From a virus, in IMG/VR virus record IMGVR_UViG_3300025131_000122, positions 1 through 39,750 of that record: DNA of 39,750 nt; one strand, given 5' to 3'. The position numbers and the translations under genes are program-made. This document shows positions 28,119 through 37,583 of the stretch, in pieces; positions within the stretch are counted from its first letter, which is position 1; each line of letters starts with the position of its first letter. Below the pieces are notes generated by a model. It was given only the letters and a program-made list of their open reading frames with translations, did not search any database and was not told the origin of the DNA.

Positions 28119-29228
28119 TTAATCCTCGGTACTCTCTACCCACTCGGAAACAGCATCACCCGCAGATGATATTTCCTCATTTGTTGATAATTTGCCTAAA
28201 GCTGAATCCCAATTTGGATCATCCCAATATCTCCTCTTGAGTTTTTCCTTAATGGATTCTTCCTCACCAAAAAAATCACCAAAGAACTTTAACACCATAT
28301 TATCGTCCATCAAACGTGGGTCCTGTGGTCCTAGCTGTGGCCCCCTAAGTCCCTGCGCCTGAAAATCCTGTCCGAACGATATAGGCTGTTCCTCACCGCC
28401 CAATGGGGCTTCTTCGTCCCTTAAGGTTAGGCTAGATGATGAGCCACCAACACTCCCGCCATCAAGAGACACTTCCTTATCTTCACCCTCATCACCACCC
28501 TCTTCTTCCTCTTCCCCCCAATCATCACCGCCTGATTTTTCCTTGGTTTTGACGGCAAGGGTGAGTGCTGTCTCGGCAACACTCATAGATGCGTTCAGGA
28601 ATTTGTCAGCCCTTCGTCTAGAAGCCTGCATCTCACGATGGGCCTGAGCAAATTGCATATTGTTTATCGCAGCCACCTGCGCTCTTCCTGATTCCTCTGC
28701 CATGCCTTGTAGTTTTGCTATTGCCTGTATTCCCTTCGATTGGACACTTGCGTCTAGCTCATTAAATTTCGCCCACTTCTGCTTTTGTGTCAGGTTGGGG
28801 TTACTGAAAACACTAGCTCTCAATTGTTGTCTCATATTGGCGAATTTCATTGTTGCCGCACGGACCGCAGCTGTTGTCTTTCTTCCACTAGCGATTAACT
28901 TGGCATCCGTGAGCATGGCATCTTGTATATATTTTTGTTTAGCCATAGCCTGCTGTTGCGCGTTGTCCCTCCCTGACAACCAACCCATTATGCCACCGCC
29001 AACAAATCCAACGGCACCGCCAATAGCCCCGCCTATAGGGTTTCCTCCTGATGCCATAAAGCCAACACTAGCACCCGTCAAACCACCCGAAACGGCACCC
29101 CCTCCTGCGCCCCCCATCTCGCTGCCCCATTTTTCGAGAAATCCCGGGTCGTACATGTCCTCGTCCCAATCCGAACCGTACTCTCCGTATTCGTTCTGAC
29201 CCCCTCCTGAATAATACATATTAGGCAT
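28119..29228 (-). CDS. Ejection (internal virion) protein, gp14-position
   Basis: A 369-residue protein from ATG 29228 behind AGGAGAAAAAT. Residues 35-90 are a Gly/Ala-rich hydrophobic region (GGAVSGGLTGASVGFMASGGNPIGG...GFVGGGIMGWL), followed by helical Gln/Ala/Lys-rich sequence (90-240) and an acidic tail rich in Glu, Asp and Gly. T7 gp14-class proteins insert into the outer membrane through similar Gly-rich stretches. It is first in the ejection trio after the nozzle. Inferred from composition and order. Confidence 0.68.
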   Translation of the reverse strand: MPNMYYSGGGQNEYGEYGSDWDEDMYDPGFLEKWGSEMGGAGGGAVSGGLTGASVGFMASGGNPIGGAIGGAVGFVGGGIMGWLSGRDNAQQQAMAKQKYIQDAMLTDAKLIASGRKTTAAVRAATMKFANMRQQLRASVFSNPNLTQKQKWAKFNELDASVQSKGIQAIAKLQGMAEESGRAQVAAINNMQFAQAHREMQASRRRADKFLNASMSVAETALTLAVKTKEKSGGDDWGEEEEEGGDEGEDKEVSLDGGSVGGSSSSLTLRDEEAPLGGEEQPISFGQDFQAQGLRGPQLGPQDPRLMDDNMVLKFFGDFFGEEESIKEKLKRRYWDDPNWDSALGKLSTNEEISSAGDAVSEWVESTED

Positions 29229-29237
29229 ATTTTTCTC

Positions 29238-32200
29238 CTATACGGTCTTCGATGAAGGCAGCTTCATCGCGCCCTTCTTTGGTCCAACTTCTAAAAGCAA
29301 CGTGTTTAGCGCATATCCCTTTGTTGGATTCTTTGACATTTTCTCTTTTATTCTAAATTTTATCGACTCGCACTTTTGTATTTTTGGCTTATGTCTAAAT
29401 TGGAAAACATGGTCAGTGTCATCGCCACCCCATACAGCATCCGTACCCCATTCAGATTCAGACCCCCAATTATCCAAACTAGCTATGTCAGACGCATCCA
29501 CGCTTACAGTCTCTGCCACAAGATTGTTGTAGTTATAATATATCTCTAGGTCAAAACTAGATTGAGAATCAAGTTCACCTAAAAATAAAATATTCTTTAC
29601 CCGTTGTACTCCCTGAGAAGACGCTAGTTTTATCCATGCAGTCTCTATATCTGTAGACACAGCATCTTCACCATCGCCATAATAGTCAGGGTCTTCCTTC
29701 AGGATTCTCTTGCTTACCTTCTCTATTATATATTGCCTGTTGCCTATGGTCACACTGTTGCCTGTTGACCCCAAGGAAGAGCGAGTCCATTGCTTAAACC
29801 AAGTATTGTAAACCAACATACCGCTATCGTGGCAAAATCTTATTTCGTTCACATCGGGCCTTCTTATTACTGATGTTATTTGTTGCCCTTCATCTAGGGG
29901 AACCTCTACTCCTAGCTTCACCAAATTGTATCCCTTGTCTATAAGATATAAGTCTTTATCTGATTGGAAGAATACACCCTCCGTTGTCTCTGATATGGAC
30001 ATGGGATTTGAACACCCAACAGTATCTGAAAATTCTTGCGGATTGGAATATCCACCACTCGTTCCCGAGGAGTTAATTGGTGTGCCAAACACAACAAATA
30101 TGGAATTTTCCTTAAATAATATAAGCTTTCCTGAAAGACTAGCCAAACCGACAAGAGGGCCGCCCTCCTGTTTTACTTTTATATTGGCAGATTCATTGAA
30201 ATTTGTTGCGGAAAGGACACGCCTGCTATTCGAGTAGTTTATCTTATATGGGTCCTCAGATGCCAAGGCAAACAATCTGCCATCATGCTCGGTCAGTCTA
30301 CTGCATGGGGGAGATCCTATGTATTTCAAGTCTCCAAAGCTTGTGTATATCGTTTTTGAATCGGCTATTGCGTTGTCTTTTTCATCAAAAACAATCTCTA
30401 CAGTTAGGTCAGATGTGGTCATGCCACTGTTCATATCCTTGAAATGATAACTGCCCTGCATTGCTGCACTAACGTCCTCGTAAAGCTCACCATCTGCCCC
30501 CGATGCCTCCTCACCAACCAAGTCTAGCGACCTATATGCCTTTATAGTTATGCTTTCTATGTCATTCTTATCGGTGAAGGCAGGCGGCAACATGGACAGC
30601 CTGAACCGTATCTTTCCCCTCTCTACATCATCGATTTCAGGATCGTATGTAGGCAGAACACCTATTTCAAAATATGGTGGGTCGGGGGCAGGGTCCTCGG
30701 GGGTAGGATATAGAGTTTTTGATTGGACAACTACTACTTCAGAGGGGGCAGACTGATGTATTTCTCCGTTACCGTCCACCCATTCGTATACGAATCTAAA
30801 TTGGTATGCGGGATTTGTTTCATTATGCGGATCTATAAAATAAGAACTCCCATACTGCTCTTCCTTCGCCTCCCGACTTACATCAGGGCCATCACCCACG
30901 GCATGTGGCCCCGCAGCAAAATCTGCCATAAGCTGCTCAAGCCATTCCGTCTTTAAAAAATCTCTTGGTGTCACGGGACTAGTAAACCCATCATTGTCCA
31001 TGTCTATTATCATTGGCCTAAAGTGAAAATTATTTTCATAGTAAGAAGAGCCATTCCAACACTTCAAAAAACCACCTGTCGTATATAAGTTGCTTCCATA
31101 TTCTAGTGCATTTATATTAGGGTTCAAATTTATACTTATGTTTCTAAGTCCTATTTCTAGTGGACTAGAGTACGTTGGGAAATCAAAACTAAAAACATTT
31201 TCGTTGTGATAAGAACCACTAATGGCTATTGGCTCAGACACAGAACCCAACGATATACCATCCATAGCTTTTGCTATAGTGTGTGGCTCACTCAATGATG
31301 CGGTAGCCGAGGTTGGAAATTCCTTATTGGGCAATGAATCATATGTTAAGACATACAGGTCACCCGAGTATGTGTCCCTTCCCATGAGGGGGACATTCTT
31401 TCTAACAACGGGCAGCACAAGATACGACCTGTCGCTTTCGGGATGGTCGGGGTTCGATGGTCCATATTCCACCAAGGCCCCTCTCGCGGCAGGCTTTGTG
31501 AAGGATAGCAAATCGGAATACTTTTTTGACACAGTAGTTTGAAGCACTCTGTCCCAACCCGAAACAGAAACAACTAGAGTAAAAAATCTCCTGCCCCCTC
31601 CGCGCCTTAACCCTGTTAGAATGTTCAGCCTGATAAAGCTGTTGTTTATTTGCTCCTCGAAATAAAGAACAACATACCCATTCATATTTGGCAATGCCCC
31701 CGGTGTCCCTATGTAGGGTTCAATGAACTGAGCATTCGTACATATAAAGTCAGTTGGGGTCGAGGGAACTGCGGTTGTGTCTGTTATATCTTGGTCTAGT
31801 CCACCCGTTAAGTCCGTTCTAGGCATGGCCGTGTCAGGTACATTTTTGTTTACGCTAACAAGAAAGGTTCTCTGTCTCGTGGTATGGAGTGGCAGCGGGG
31901 GCGTGGTGTTCGATGAATCGCGGCATACGGAACTGCACACGATATTGATAGAGTCGTTGAGTGTCGCGTTCGTTGCCTCACTAGCACTGACCTTGAATAT
32001 TTCATCAAAATTGTACCCCTGAACCCTTTTTATAAGATTACCGTCAGCATCCTCGTATGTAGATCTCCCACTCTTTCCCCATCTAGGTTCCTGCGGTATG
32101 TCCTCAACAAAGCCGGGGATGGCCGGAGTTGGTGTCTTGTTTGGATTTCCAAAAGATAATTCCCAAATGTTATCATCGAATGCGGGGTCGGGGTCCACAT

Positions 32201-33320
32201 TTGGTACTTGGTCGTGTGTGTCGGAGTCTATAGGTGCTGTCCTAGAGTGGACCTCGCCCGTGAATCCCGAACTTGTTCCACCCTGTGATATTTTAATAAC
32301 ATAAACCCTTTGTTCCCAAAGTGTATCAATGTACATTGGCGCAGGGTTTGTATACTCGTCTACGTAGAACTCCCTCATTCCCGATCCACCCAAAACAAAC
32401 CAAGCGACAGACTGCTCCTTGTCATAGATCAGATCTGTTGAGTGCGAATACTTGCGAACACGCTCGTCATCGTTTGGAAACACAAGCCACGGGAAGTCTT
32501 GGAAAACGGGGTCACTTATTCCTAGCCAACTCCACAAGTCCCCTTGCCCATCGTCTATGCTAGGACCCGTCATACTGTCTAGCGTCACGACCACCACCCT
32601 GTAGGCTTGTGTCCCCACGGTAGGCGATGTGTCACCCGGACTTAGCTTTGCGCTTACTATTATAATAAACTTATCAGGGTCTGCCCCATTAGACCTCCAA
32701 GGTATAATTCTAGGGTTTACCCAAGTTGTCTTTTCCCCGGAAACACCGTATATGCCACTGAGTGCATCTTTCTTATGGGCCAACACTTCATCAGTATTTA
32801 TGTCTCTGACCATAACACCTAATGCACCTTGGTCGGCACCACAATAAGCTGTACACTCTATTTGGGTATCGTTTGTGTCGATTATACTTGAATGTATGGA
32901 AAGATTTTCTCTCCCTATCGCGGTTTCATCTGCATCGAAGGGTCGGTCCCCAAAGGTGTCCCACGAAGAGATTGGTGTTGTTGTTACTTCTGTTGGAAAA
33001 TTGAACTGCTTAGAGTCTCTCCATTCTATTGCATCACTTATAAGCTTTGATCTAGTTGATGTGTATAGTTTGTTCTTTGAAAGGACAACAGGGTTCCCCT
33101 TGTGTGAGAATATTTCTTTTGGCTCATCTATCAGATGGCCCGTCCCAATCTCAGCCATAGGAACTTCCCTGAAGCCGTTTCTCTTTTGTATTTTCTTTGC
33201 AGAGTCAAAGACAACATTCTCTGCCCTCAGAAGCTTACCCTCCTTCACAAGTTTTGGATCGGTGTACTCGTCGAGTCCCAACCCAAAATCTATTGTAACC
33301 TTTTGTGTTTTAAGTGGCAT
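29238..33320 (-). CDS. Tail nozzle / stabilisation protein (beta-propeller type)
   Basis: A 1360-residue structural protein. The N-terminus (FGLGLDEYTDPKLVKEGKLLRAENVVFDSAKKIQKRNGF) is the recognisable start of podovirus nozzle/tail-tube B proteins. Near residues 1085-1150, GKLILFKENSIFVVFGTP...GCSNPMSISETTEGVFFQSDKDLYLI is the propeller-type repeat seen in the same family (T7 gp12-like and P22 gp10-like functions). It closes the portal-adaptor channel and contacts ejection proteins. At 1360 residues it is longer than the T7 protein, implying inserted domains. Its start has only a weak ribosome binding site and probably relies on coupling. Confidence 0.82.
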   Translation of the reverse strand: MPLKTQKVTIDFGLGLDEYTDPKLVKEGKLLRAENVVFDSAKKIQKRNGFREVPMAEIGTGHLIDEPKEIFSHKGNPVVLSKNKLYTSTRSKLISDAIEWRDSKQFNFPTEVTTTPISSWDTFGDRPFDADETAIGRENLSIHSSIIDTNDTQIECTAYCGADQGALGVMVRDINTDEVLAHKKDALSGIYGVSGEKTTWVNPRIIPWRSNGADPDKFIIIVSAKLSPGDTSPTVGTQAYRVVVVTLDSMTGPSIDDGQGDLWSWLGISDPVFQDFPWLVFPNDDERVRKYSHSTDLIYDKEQSVAWFVLGGSGMREFYVDEYTNPAPMYIDTLWEQRVYVIKISQGGTSSGFTGEVHSRTAPIDSDTHDQVPNVDPDPAFDDNIWELSFGNPNKTPTPAIPGFVEDIPQEPRWGKSGRSTYEDADGNLIKRVQGYNFDEIFKVSASEATNATLNDSINIVCSSVCRDSSNTTPPLPLHTTRQRTFLVSVNKNVPDTAMPRTDLTGGLDQDITDTTAVPSTPTDFICTNAQFIEPYIGTPGALPNMNGYVVLYFEEQINNSFIRLNILTGLRRGGGRRFFTLVVSVSGWDRVLQTTVSKKYSDLLSFTKPAARGALVEYGPSNPDHPESDRSYLVLPVVRKNVPLMGRDTYSGDLYVLTYDSLPNKEFPTSATASLSEPHTIAKAMDGISLGSVSEPIAISGSYHNENVFSFDFPTYSSPLEIGLRNISINLNPNINALEYGSNLYTTGGFLKCWNGSSYYENNFHFRPMIIDMDNDGFTSPVTPRDFLKTEWLEQLMADFAAGPHAVGDGPDVSREAKEEQYGSSYFIDPHNETNPAYQFRFVYEWVDGNGEIHQSAPSEVVVVQSKTLYPTPEDPAPDPPYFEIGVLPTYDPEIDDVERGKIRFRLSMLPPAFTDKNDIESITIKAYRSLDLVGEEASGADGELYEDVSAAMQGSYHFKDMNSGMTTSDLTVEIVFDEKDNAIADSKTIYTSFGDLKYIGSPPCSRLTEHDGRLFALASEDPYKINYSNSRRVLSATNFNESANIKVKQEGGPLVGLASLSGKLILFKENSIFVVFGTPINSSGTSGGYSNPQEFSDTVGCSNPMSISETTEGVFFQSDKDLYLIDKGYNLVKLGVEVPLDEGQQITSVIRRPDVNEIRFCHDSGMLVYNTWFKQWTRSSLGSTGNSVTIGNRQYIIEKVSKRILKEDPDYYGDGEDAVSTDIETAWIKLASSQGVQRVKNILFLGELDSQSSFDLEIYYNYNNLVAETVSVDASDIASLDNWGSESEWGTDAVWGGDDTDHVFQFRHKPKIQKCESIKFRIKEKMSKNPTKGYALNTLLLEVGPKKGAMKLPSSKTV

Positions 33321-33322
33321 TC

Positions 33323-34648
33323 TTATTTACCGACCACAACCAATGAAAAGTCCGTGTCTGCCGGGGTGCCTGTTTCATCACACACTCTAACAGAAATCCA
33401 ATTGTTTACCGCATCATAAGATGCCTGACATATCCTATATGCTCCCGAAATATCATTCGATGATATAACAACAGTAGAAGATGTCGATAGGTAGGAATCT
33501 ACTTTTATAGAGTAGTCACCTATATCATTGTAGAGCAATCCAACCCCCGACCACTCTGCAATATTCCAATGTGGGTCTAGACAATCTATGGTTCCTGTAG
33601 CAGGTGGACCCGCTCCCGTGTTAACAACTATGAATGTACCACGAGCAGTGACGGCATTGTTTTCTACATGTACCGTTGGTGTTCCATCAGGGGGTACGCT
33701 GTCTGCAATAGATCCCGTCCAATGCACCAAAGCAAAAATATCTGACCACCAATAAGGGTCAGCAATTGCAGGAAAACCATACTTATTATGTCCTAGTTTA
33801 TACCCCGGTGGTGAGGTGCCTGCATCAACGGCAGGTAGTATGTCCCCTGCGAATACGGTACTGTCCTTGTTGATTTGTATTTGAGCAGTTGGGTCGGTTC
33901 CGGCTATTTGGGCGCTGAGATATAATCGGCTATTTGACATAAGCGCCGTGACAGGAGATAGGTCACTAGCGTACCCCGGAGGTTGCATACCAACCCCATA
34001 TGCCACCAAGGAACACTGTGCTAGGTTTTGATTCACCGCTGAGCTTTGTAATATCAACATACCACTAGCATCCGACCCGGAACCATCATCACCAAGACCA
34101 ACGATGAGAGAGTACTCCCCATAATCAATTGCGGAAAGCATTGTCTTGAATGTCACATGGGACACACCCGATAACGGAGCAGTCGCTCCACTGCCGTCAG
34201 AGAAGGTGTACCTGTTGCTGCCTATGCTGAACCCGGCCTTGCCTTCCCCGGGCATATTGTTAGTGTAATCGTCTACGAATCCGTCAGTAGTGGTTAGTAC
34301 ACTCGCACCATCAGTTATTTGAATGTCTATTAAGCCATTGTTGTACCACAAGTCACCCGTTGTTAGTGGAGGGGGCGTCCCGTCATCCTTGACATACAAC
34401 GCAAACCCAACCGATGGGGCCAAAAGGCTGTTGGTAAAGCCACAATACTTTTGCAACAAAGATGCGTTGTTCTGAAAATCGACATCAGATGTAATATTTA
34501 ACGCACCCGAACCGATCAAGCCGCCCGTGGCTATATGACCATGCGTATCTATATAATCAGCAAGGTCCGTCAGGGCTTGGTTTATCATTTCCGCAGCTAA
34601 CGTACCCTCTGTTTCGCCAACTGTTGGGAGATATATGGTTACAGACAT
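33323..34648 (-). CDS. Fibre- or appendage-like virion protein
   Basis: A 441-residue protein from ATG 34648 behind AGAAAGGCACTGTAA. The N-terminal segment (LADYIDTHGHIATGGLIGSGALNITSDVDFQNNASLLQKYCGF) resembles head-proximal parts of phage appendage proteins. The body is Gly/Ser/Thr/Asp-rich beta sequence without coiled coil. It lies between the adaptor and the nozzle, where some podoviruses place head or neck fibres. The exact part of the virion is uncertain. Confidence 0.65.
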   Translation of the reverse strand: MSVTIYLPTVGETEGTLAAEMINQALTDLADYIDTHGHIATGGLIGSGALNITSDVDFQNNASLLQKYCGFTNSLLAPSVGFALYVKDDGTPPPLTTGDLWYNNGLIDIQITDGASVLTTTDGFVDDYTNNMPGEGKAGFSIGSNRYTFSDGSGATAPLSGVSHVTFKTMLSAIDYGEYSLIVGLGDDGSGSDASGMLILQSSAVNQNLAQCSLVAYGVGMQPPGYASDLSPVTALMSNSRLYLSAQIAGTDPTAQIQINKDSTVFAGDILPAVDAGTSPPGYKLGHNKYGFPAIADPYWWSDIFALVHWTGSIADSVPPDGTPTVHVENNAVTARGTFIVVNTGAGPPATGTIDCLDPHWNIAEWSGVGLLYNDIGDYSIKVDSYLSTSSTVVISSNDISGAYRICQASYDAVNNWISVRVCDETGTPADTDFSLVVVGK

Positions 34649-34662
34649 TTACAGTGCCTTTC

Positions 34663-34854
34663 TTACGAGTGTTTCTTCTCTAAAATATTCACTCTTTTCT
34701 TAAGACTAGATATTGAGTTTTTCAGTCTATCAACCTCCCTACTTGATGACTGAACAAGCAGTTCTAATTGATCTTGTATATAATTTATCCTCTTGCTTGC
34801 CCCGTCCGGGGTAGAATCATCACTCTTGGTTCTTATATATTGATTATATGTCAT
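34663..34854 (-). CDS. Small coiled-coil protein in the neck block
   Basis: A 63-residue protein from ATG 34854, overlapping the adaptor gene by 11 bp. Residues 25-60 form a heptad coiled coil (INYIQDQLELLVQSSSREVDRLKNSISSLKKRVNILEKK). Small coiled-coil proteins at this place may be trimeric virion cofactors or chaperones. No family recognised. Confidence 0.7.
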   Translation of the reverse strand: MTYNQYIRTKSDDSTPDGASKRINYIQDQLELLVQSSSREVDRLKNSISSLKKRVNILEKKHS

Positions 34855-35551
34855 ACGACCACTCTGCGTTGGAGCTTCGGTTCACATCAACAACCCGGTA
34901 TGGCGTTCCCGTGTCCCTGTTCATGGCAATGCTTCTTATGCGCTTGGTTAGCTGAGACTTCTCTCGCTCAAGGGCCTTCGTGTCGCTCTCTTCTTTTAGC
35001 AAGCATTTTATTGCAGAATCAAGGACAGCAAACTCTTCCCAACCGGGGGCGAGGAAGGGGGCTACATCACCTACAAAGTCTGTCTCCAACATAGGAACAA
35101 ACGATGGAACAAACCAAATTGTTATGTCGTTGTTGCTGTTGGCTTGGTCATTAGTAAACTTGATGGTGTTGCCCAACACTGCATACTGTATGTTGTACTC
35201 GAATGAAGCACTCACAACGGGCATATCCTGCATAGTGTTTCTCTCAGGAAACATAAACCTTTGCATGTTGATTGTCCGGCCACTCGTCTTAAGGTCTATG
35301 CCTGCAATCTTCATAAAATTGTCTATGCCGAAGTCGGTGACGATGTCATACTCCACCTCACCCGTTATAGTGGTGTCGAGCTTCTGAATAACATATTCCT
35401 CGTACTCCACGACAAACAAATCATAGAGTTCAGACAAGGAGTCGTTAATGTATTGGTCCAACTCAGCATCAGATATGAAGTTGCTGTTCTCCATGTCTGC
35501 CCTGCGACGAACCCTTGTTCTCATGGTTGCCAATGTTTGTGTGTTGGACAT
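34844..35551 (-). CDS. Head-tail adaptor protein
   Basis: A 235-residue protein from ATG 35551 behind TTAAGGAGCGTC. The N-terminus (LATMRTRVRRRADMENSNFISDAELDQYINDSLSELYDLF) is the pattern I recognise from podovirus adaptors that dock on the portal (gp4/gp11-like role). A helical bundle toward the C-terminus (FAVLDSAIKCLLKEESDTKALEREKSQLTKRI) supports this. It lies two genes below the capsid and before the nozzle. Confidence 0.8.
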   Translation of the reverse strand: MSNTQTLATMRTRVRRRADMENSNFISDAELDQYINDSLSELYDLFVVEYEEYVIQKLDTTITGEVEYDIVTDFGIDNFMKIAGIDLKTSGRTINMQRFMFPERNTMQDMPVVSASFEYNIQYAVLGNTIKFTNDQANSNNDITIWFVPSFVPMLETDFVGDVAPFLAPGWEEFAVLDSAIKCLLKEESDTKALEREKSQLTKRIRSIAMNRDTGTPYRVVDVNRSSNAEWSYDI

Positions 35552-35559
35552 GACGCTCC

Positions 35560-35757
35560 TTAAGAGGAATTAGAATGTATTCGTATAAAGTCCGACAGGG
35601 ATGAAGACAACTTGCCTGCATCCCCCTCCTTGAGTGCCTCGATCATAGCACGGGCAGCGGGGTCCGTAGCAGCCTTGTTAGGCTTTTTTGGACCCGCGCT
35701 GTTCCCTACTTTTTCAAGGATAGCAATTGCTAGATTCTTCTTATCTATTGCTTCCAT
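35560..35757 (-). CDS. Hypothetical 65-residue protein
   Basis: From ATG 35757 behind AGAGGAAAAC, directly after the 177-residue virion protein and before the adaptor. It is helical and moderately basic at the centre (NLAIAILEKVGNSAGPKKPNKAATDPAARAMIEALKEGD). No motif or family recognised. Expression with the capsid genes suggests a virion or assembly role. Confidence 0.7.
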   Translation of the reverse strand: MEAIDKKNLAIAILEKVGNSAGPKKPNKAATDPAARAMIEALKEGDAGKLSSSLSDFIRIHSNSS

Positions 35758-35765
35758 GTTTTCCT

Positions 35766-36299
35766 CTATCTTGAGTCTGCTGAACTGTTTCGCAGAACCA
35801 ATGTGAACTGAATTTCGCCACTCGCCTCACCCTGAAGAGAGATAGCCGCACCATCTGAGGTCTGAGATGCCCGAAGGTTAACTGTTCCTTCTCCTGCGGT
35901 ATCCTCAGAAATAAAACTAATTACTCCCGAACGACCATCATCCAACAGGACTGACCCGTTAGAAGAGATAAGATCCACATATTTATCAGATTTAATTTTG
36001 TCCAAAGTGACATCTTCAGTTGCAGGATCTGCCGCAAGCTCTTTCATTCCTAAATAGATCTTGCAATTGCCTTCGTCCTCAGCCACAGGGGCAGGGGCAG
36101 TTGTGCCGCCTACGCTAGTAGCGAAGAATCCCAACCCCGCGATAGGTGCTGCGTTTCTCACTAATTGGTCATCGCCCGTATCTGCATTATTATTTGCATC
36201 ATTGGGGTCATCGTTCAAAAGAGGAAGACCTATTCTGCCGCTGATTACTTTAACGCCATGATTGAGAGCCTGAACTCTACTAAATGTTCTGTTTGCCAT
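35766..36299 (-). CDS. Probable capsid-associated (decoration or head) protein
   Basis: A 177-residue protein from ATG 36299 behind AAGGAATTTAAA, the first gene after the major capsid protein and its terminator. The acidic N-terminal third contains an Asp/Asn-rich stretch (LLNDDPNDANNNADTGDD). The rest alternates short strands (VDLISSNGSVLLDDGRSGVISFI, AISLQGEASGEIQFTLVLRNS). Decoration proteins often occupy this slot, but no family is recognised. Confidence 0.68.
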   Translation of the reverse strand: MANRTFSRVQALNHGVKVISGRIGLPLLNDDPNDANNNADTGDDQLVRNAAPIAGLGFFATSVGGTTAPAPVAEDEGNCKIYLGMKELAADPATEDVTLDKIKSDKYVDLISSNGSVLLDDGRSGVISFISEDTAGEGTVNLRASQTSDGAAISLQGEASGEIQFTLVLRNSSADSR

Positions 36300-36317
36300 T
36301 TTAAATTCCTTACACGG

Positions 36318-36343
36318 AAAAGGGGTGAGCCGAAGCCCACCCC
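36318..36343 (-). terminator. Intrinsic terminator after the major capsid gene
   Basis: On the minus strand GGGGTGGGC-TTCG-GCTCACCCC-TTTT: a 9-bp GC stem with a stable UUCG loop and a four-U run. It lies 10 bp past the capsid stop. Partial termination here would make capsid mRNA more abundant than the downstream tail genes. Confidence 0.85.
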
Positions 36344-36353
36344 GAATTTGTTA

Positions 36354-37571
36354 TTATAATGCCACCTTGCAGTTCCAACCCGGTGCTTTGCAGGCGATAT
36401 TGGCATAGTAACCAATTCGCACTTCAATTGCATCCGCGCTAGCAAGCCGCAAAGCTCTATTACCGTCATGGGTCAAGATGCGAGGGGCTTCGCCCAAGCT
36501 ATTCAAGCTCCAAGTATCCATCTGCAATAACCAAGCTGTATCGGCTTGGCAATCAGCGTCAGGGATGACCTTCATTGTTCCATAAGGAGCATGAAGCTCT
36601 AAGGCCCTGAAGCCGATATTGGCAGGTGATTTGGCATCTACATATGTTACCTTGCTCCCGAGAGCCTTGACAAGTTCAGAGAACTTCTCAAATGGGAGGA
36701 AGCAACAGTCAGGCCGACCGCCCTCTCGCCCAACCAACGAAGCGGCATCAATAAGAGCCTCTTCAATAGGTTGCGCTGAACCGTCATGGGAAAGACCCCC
36801 TAAACGGCTAGGGTCTACGCTTCGGATAATACCGAAGAAGTCAGCAGCCAATGCAGTCGCACCGGGATCTACCCATGCGGCAAGTCCGGCTACCTTCTTA
36901 TTCTTATCACCCTGCACTAAAAGGTCTGCACCTGTAGTGATGGGTGTTGAACCCTGAACAACTGTTAACTCACCTGTACTTCGGTTAACAGCAGTAATTG
37001 TGGCACTCTCAAGACCTGAAGCCTCATCATTAAGAAGCATACCTACTTCAAACTGAGTTACGGCAGCGGGGTCTGTCAATGGGATACTAGAAGCCACGAC
37101 AGTACCTGCTGTACCAATAACACCTGAGCCGTTACGATAACAAGCACCTGCCAATGAACGACCAATAGCACTCATGGCACCATCAATCTCAGCAGTTGCT
37201 GCTTGCATAAAAGCATTTGCGTCACCCTTAGAAGCTTCCAATGTCTCACCGTCAATCTTGGCGATAGAATAATCACGCTGACGTTGAAGCAAGAAACTCT
37301 TAATAGAAGAAGCAATATAATTACTTGTCTTCTGAGCATCACCAAAGGTTGCACTTCGGTTCTGTGGGTTAGCATTCATTACGGGAACAGGCATTACCCG
37401 TCCACCGAACTTGGTGTATTTCGGCATCATTGCCAAGAGCGGTCGATTCTTGTAAACCAAGTCCTCGATCACTCCACCTTTATAGTGTTCTTTGAGGGCC
37501 ATCTCGAATGAATCAAGATTTAACCCTGCGCCTCCATCAAATGGGGTCACATCATTAGCATATACGCTCAT
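36354..37571 (-). CDS. Major capsid protein
   Basis: A 405-residue protein from ATG 37571 behind AGGAGAACGCT. It lies directly after the scaffold and is followed by a strong terminator, the normal setting of a major capsid gene. The N-terminal arm (SFEMALKEHYKGGVIEDLVYKNRPLLAMMPKYTKFGGRVMPVPV) and C-terminal features (PDADCQADTAWLLQMDTWSLNSLGEAPRIL...VRIGYYANIACKAPGWNCKVAL) fit HK97-fold capsids of podovirus relatives. An Ig-like inserted segment (residues about 155-225, AGTVVASSIPLTDPAAVTQF...) may be a surface domain. Identification by context and pattern. Confidence 0.88.
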   Translation of the reverse strand: MSVYANDVTPFDGGAGLNLDSFEMALKEHYKGGVIEDLVYKNRPLLAMMPKYTKFGGRVMPVPVMNANPQNRSATFGDAQKTSNYIASSIKSFLLQRQRDYSIAKIDGETLEASKGDANAFMQAATAEIDGAMSAIGRSLAGACYRNGSGVIGTAGTVVASSIPLTDPAAVTQFEVGMLLNDEASGLESATITAVNRSTGELTVVQGSTPITTGADLLVQGDKNKKVAGLAAWVDPGATALAADFFGIIRSVDPSRLGGLSHDGSAQPIEEALIDAASLVGREGGRPDCCFLPFEKFSELVKALGSKVTYVDAKSPANIGFRALELHAPYGTMKVIPDADCQADTAWLLQMDTWSLNSLGEAPRILTHDGNRALRLASADAIEVRIGYYANIACKAPGWNCKVAL

Positions 37572-37583
37572 AGCGTTCTCCTT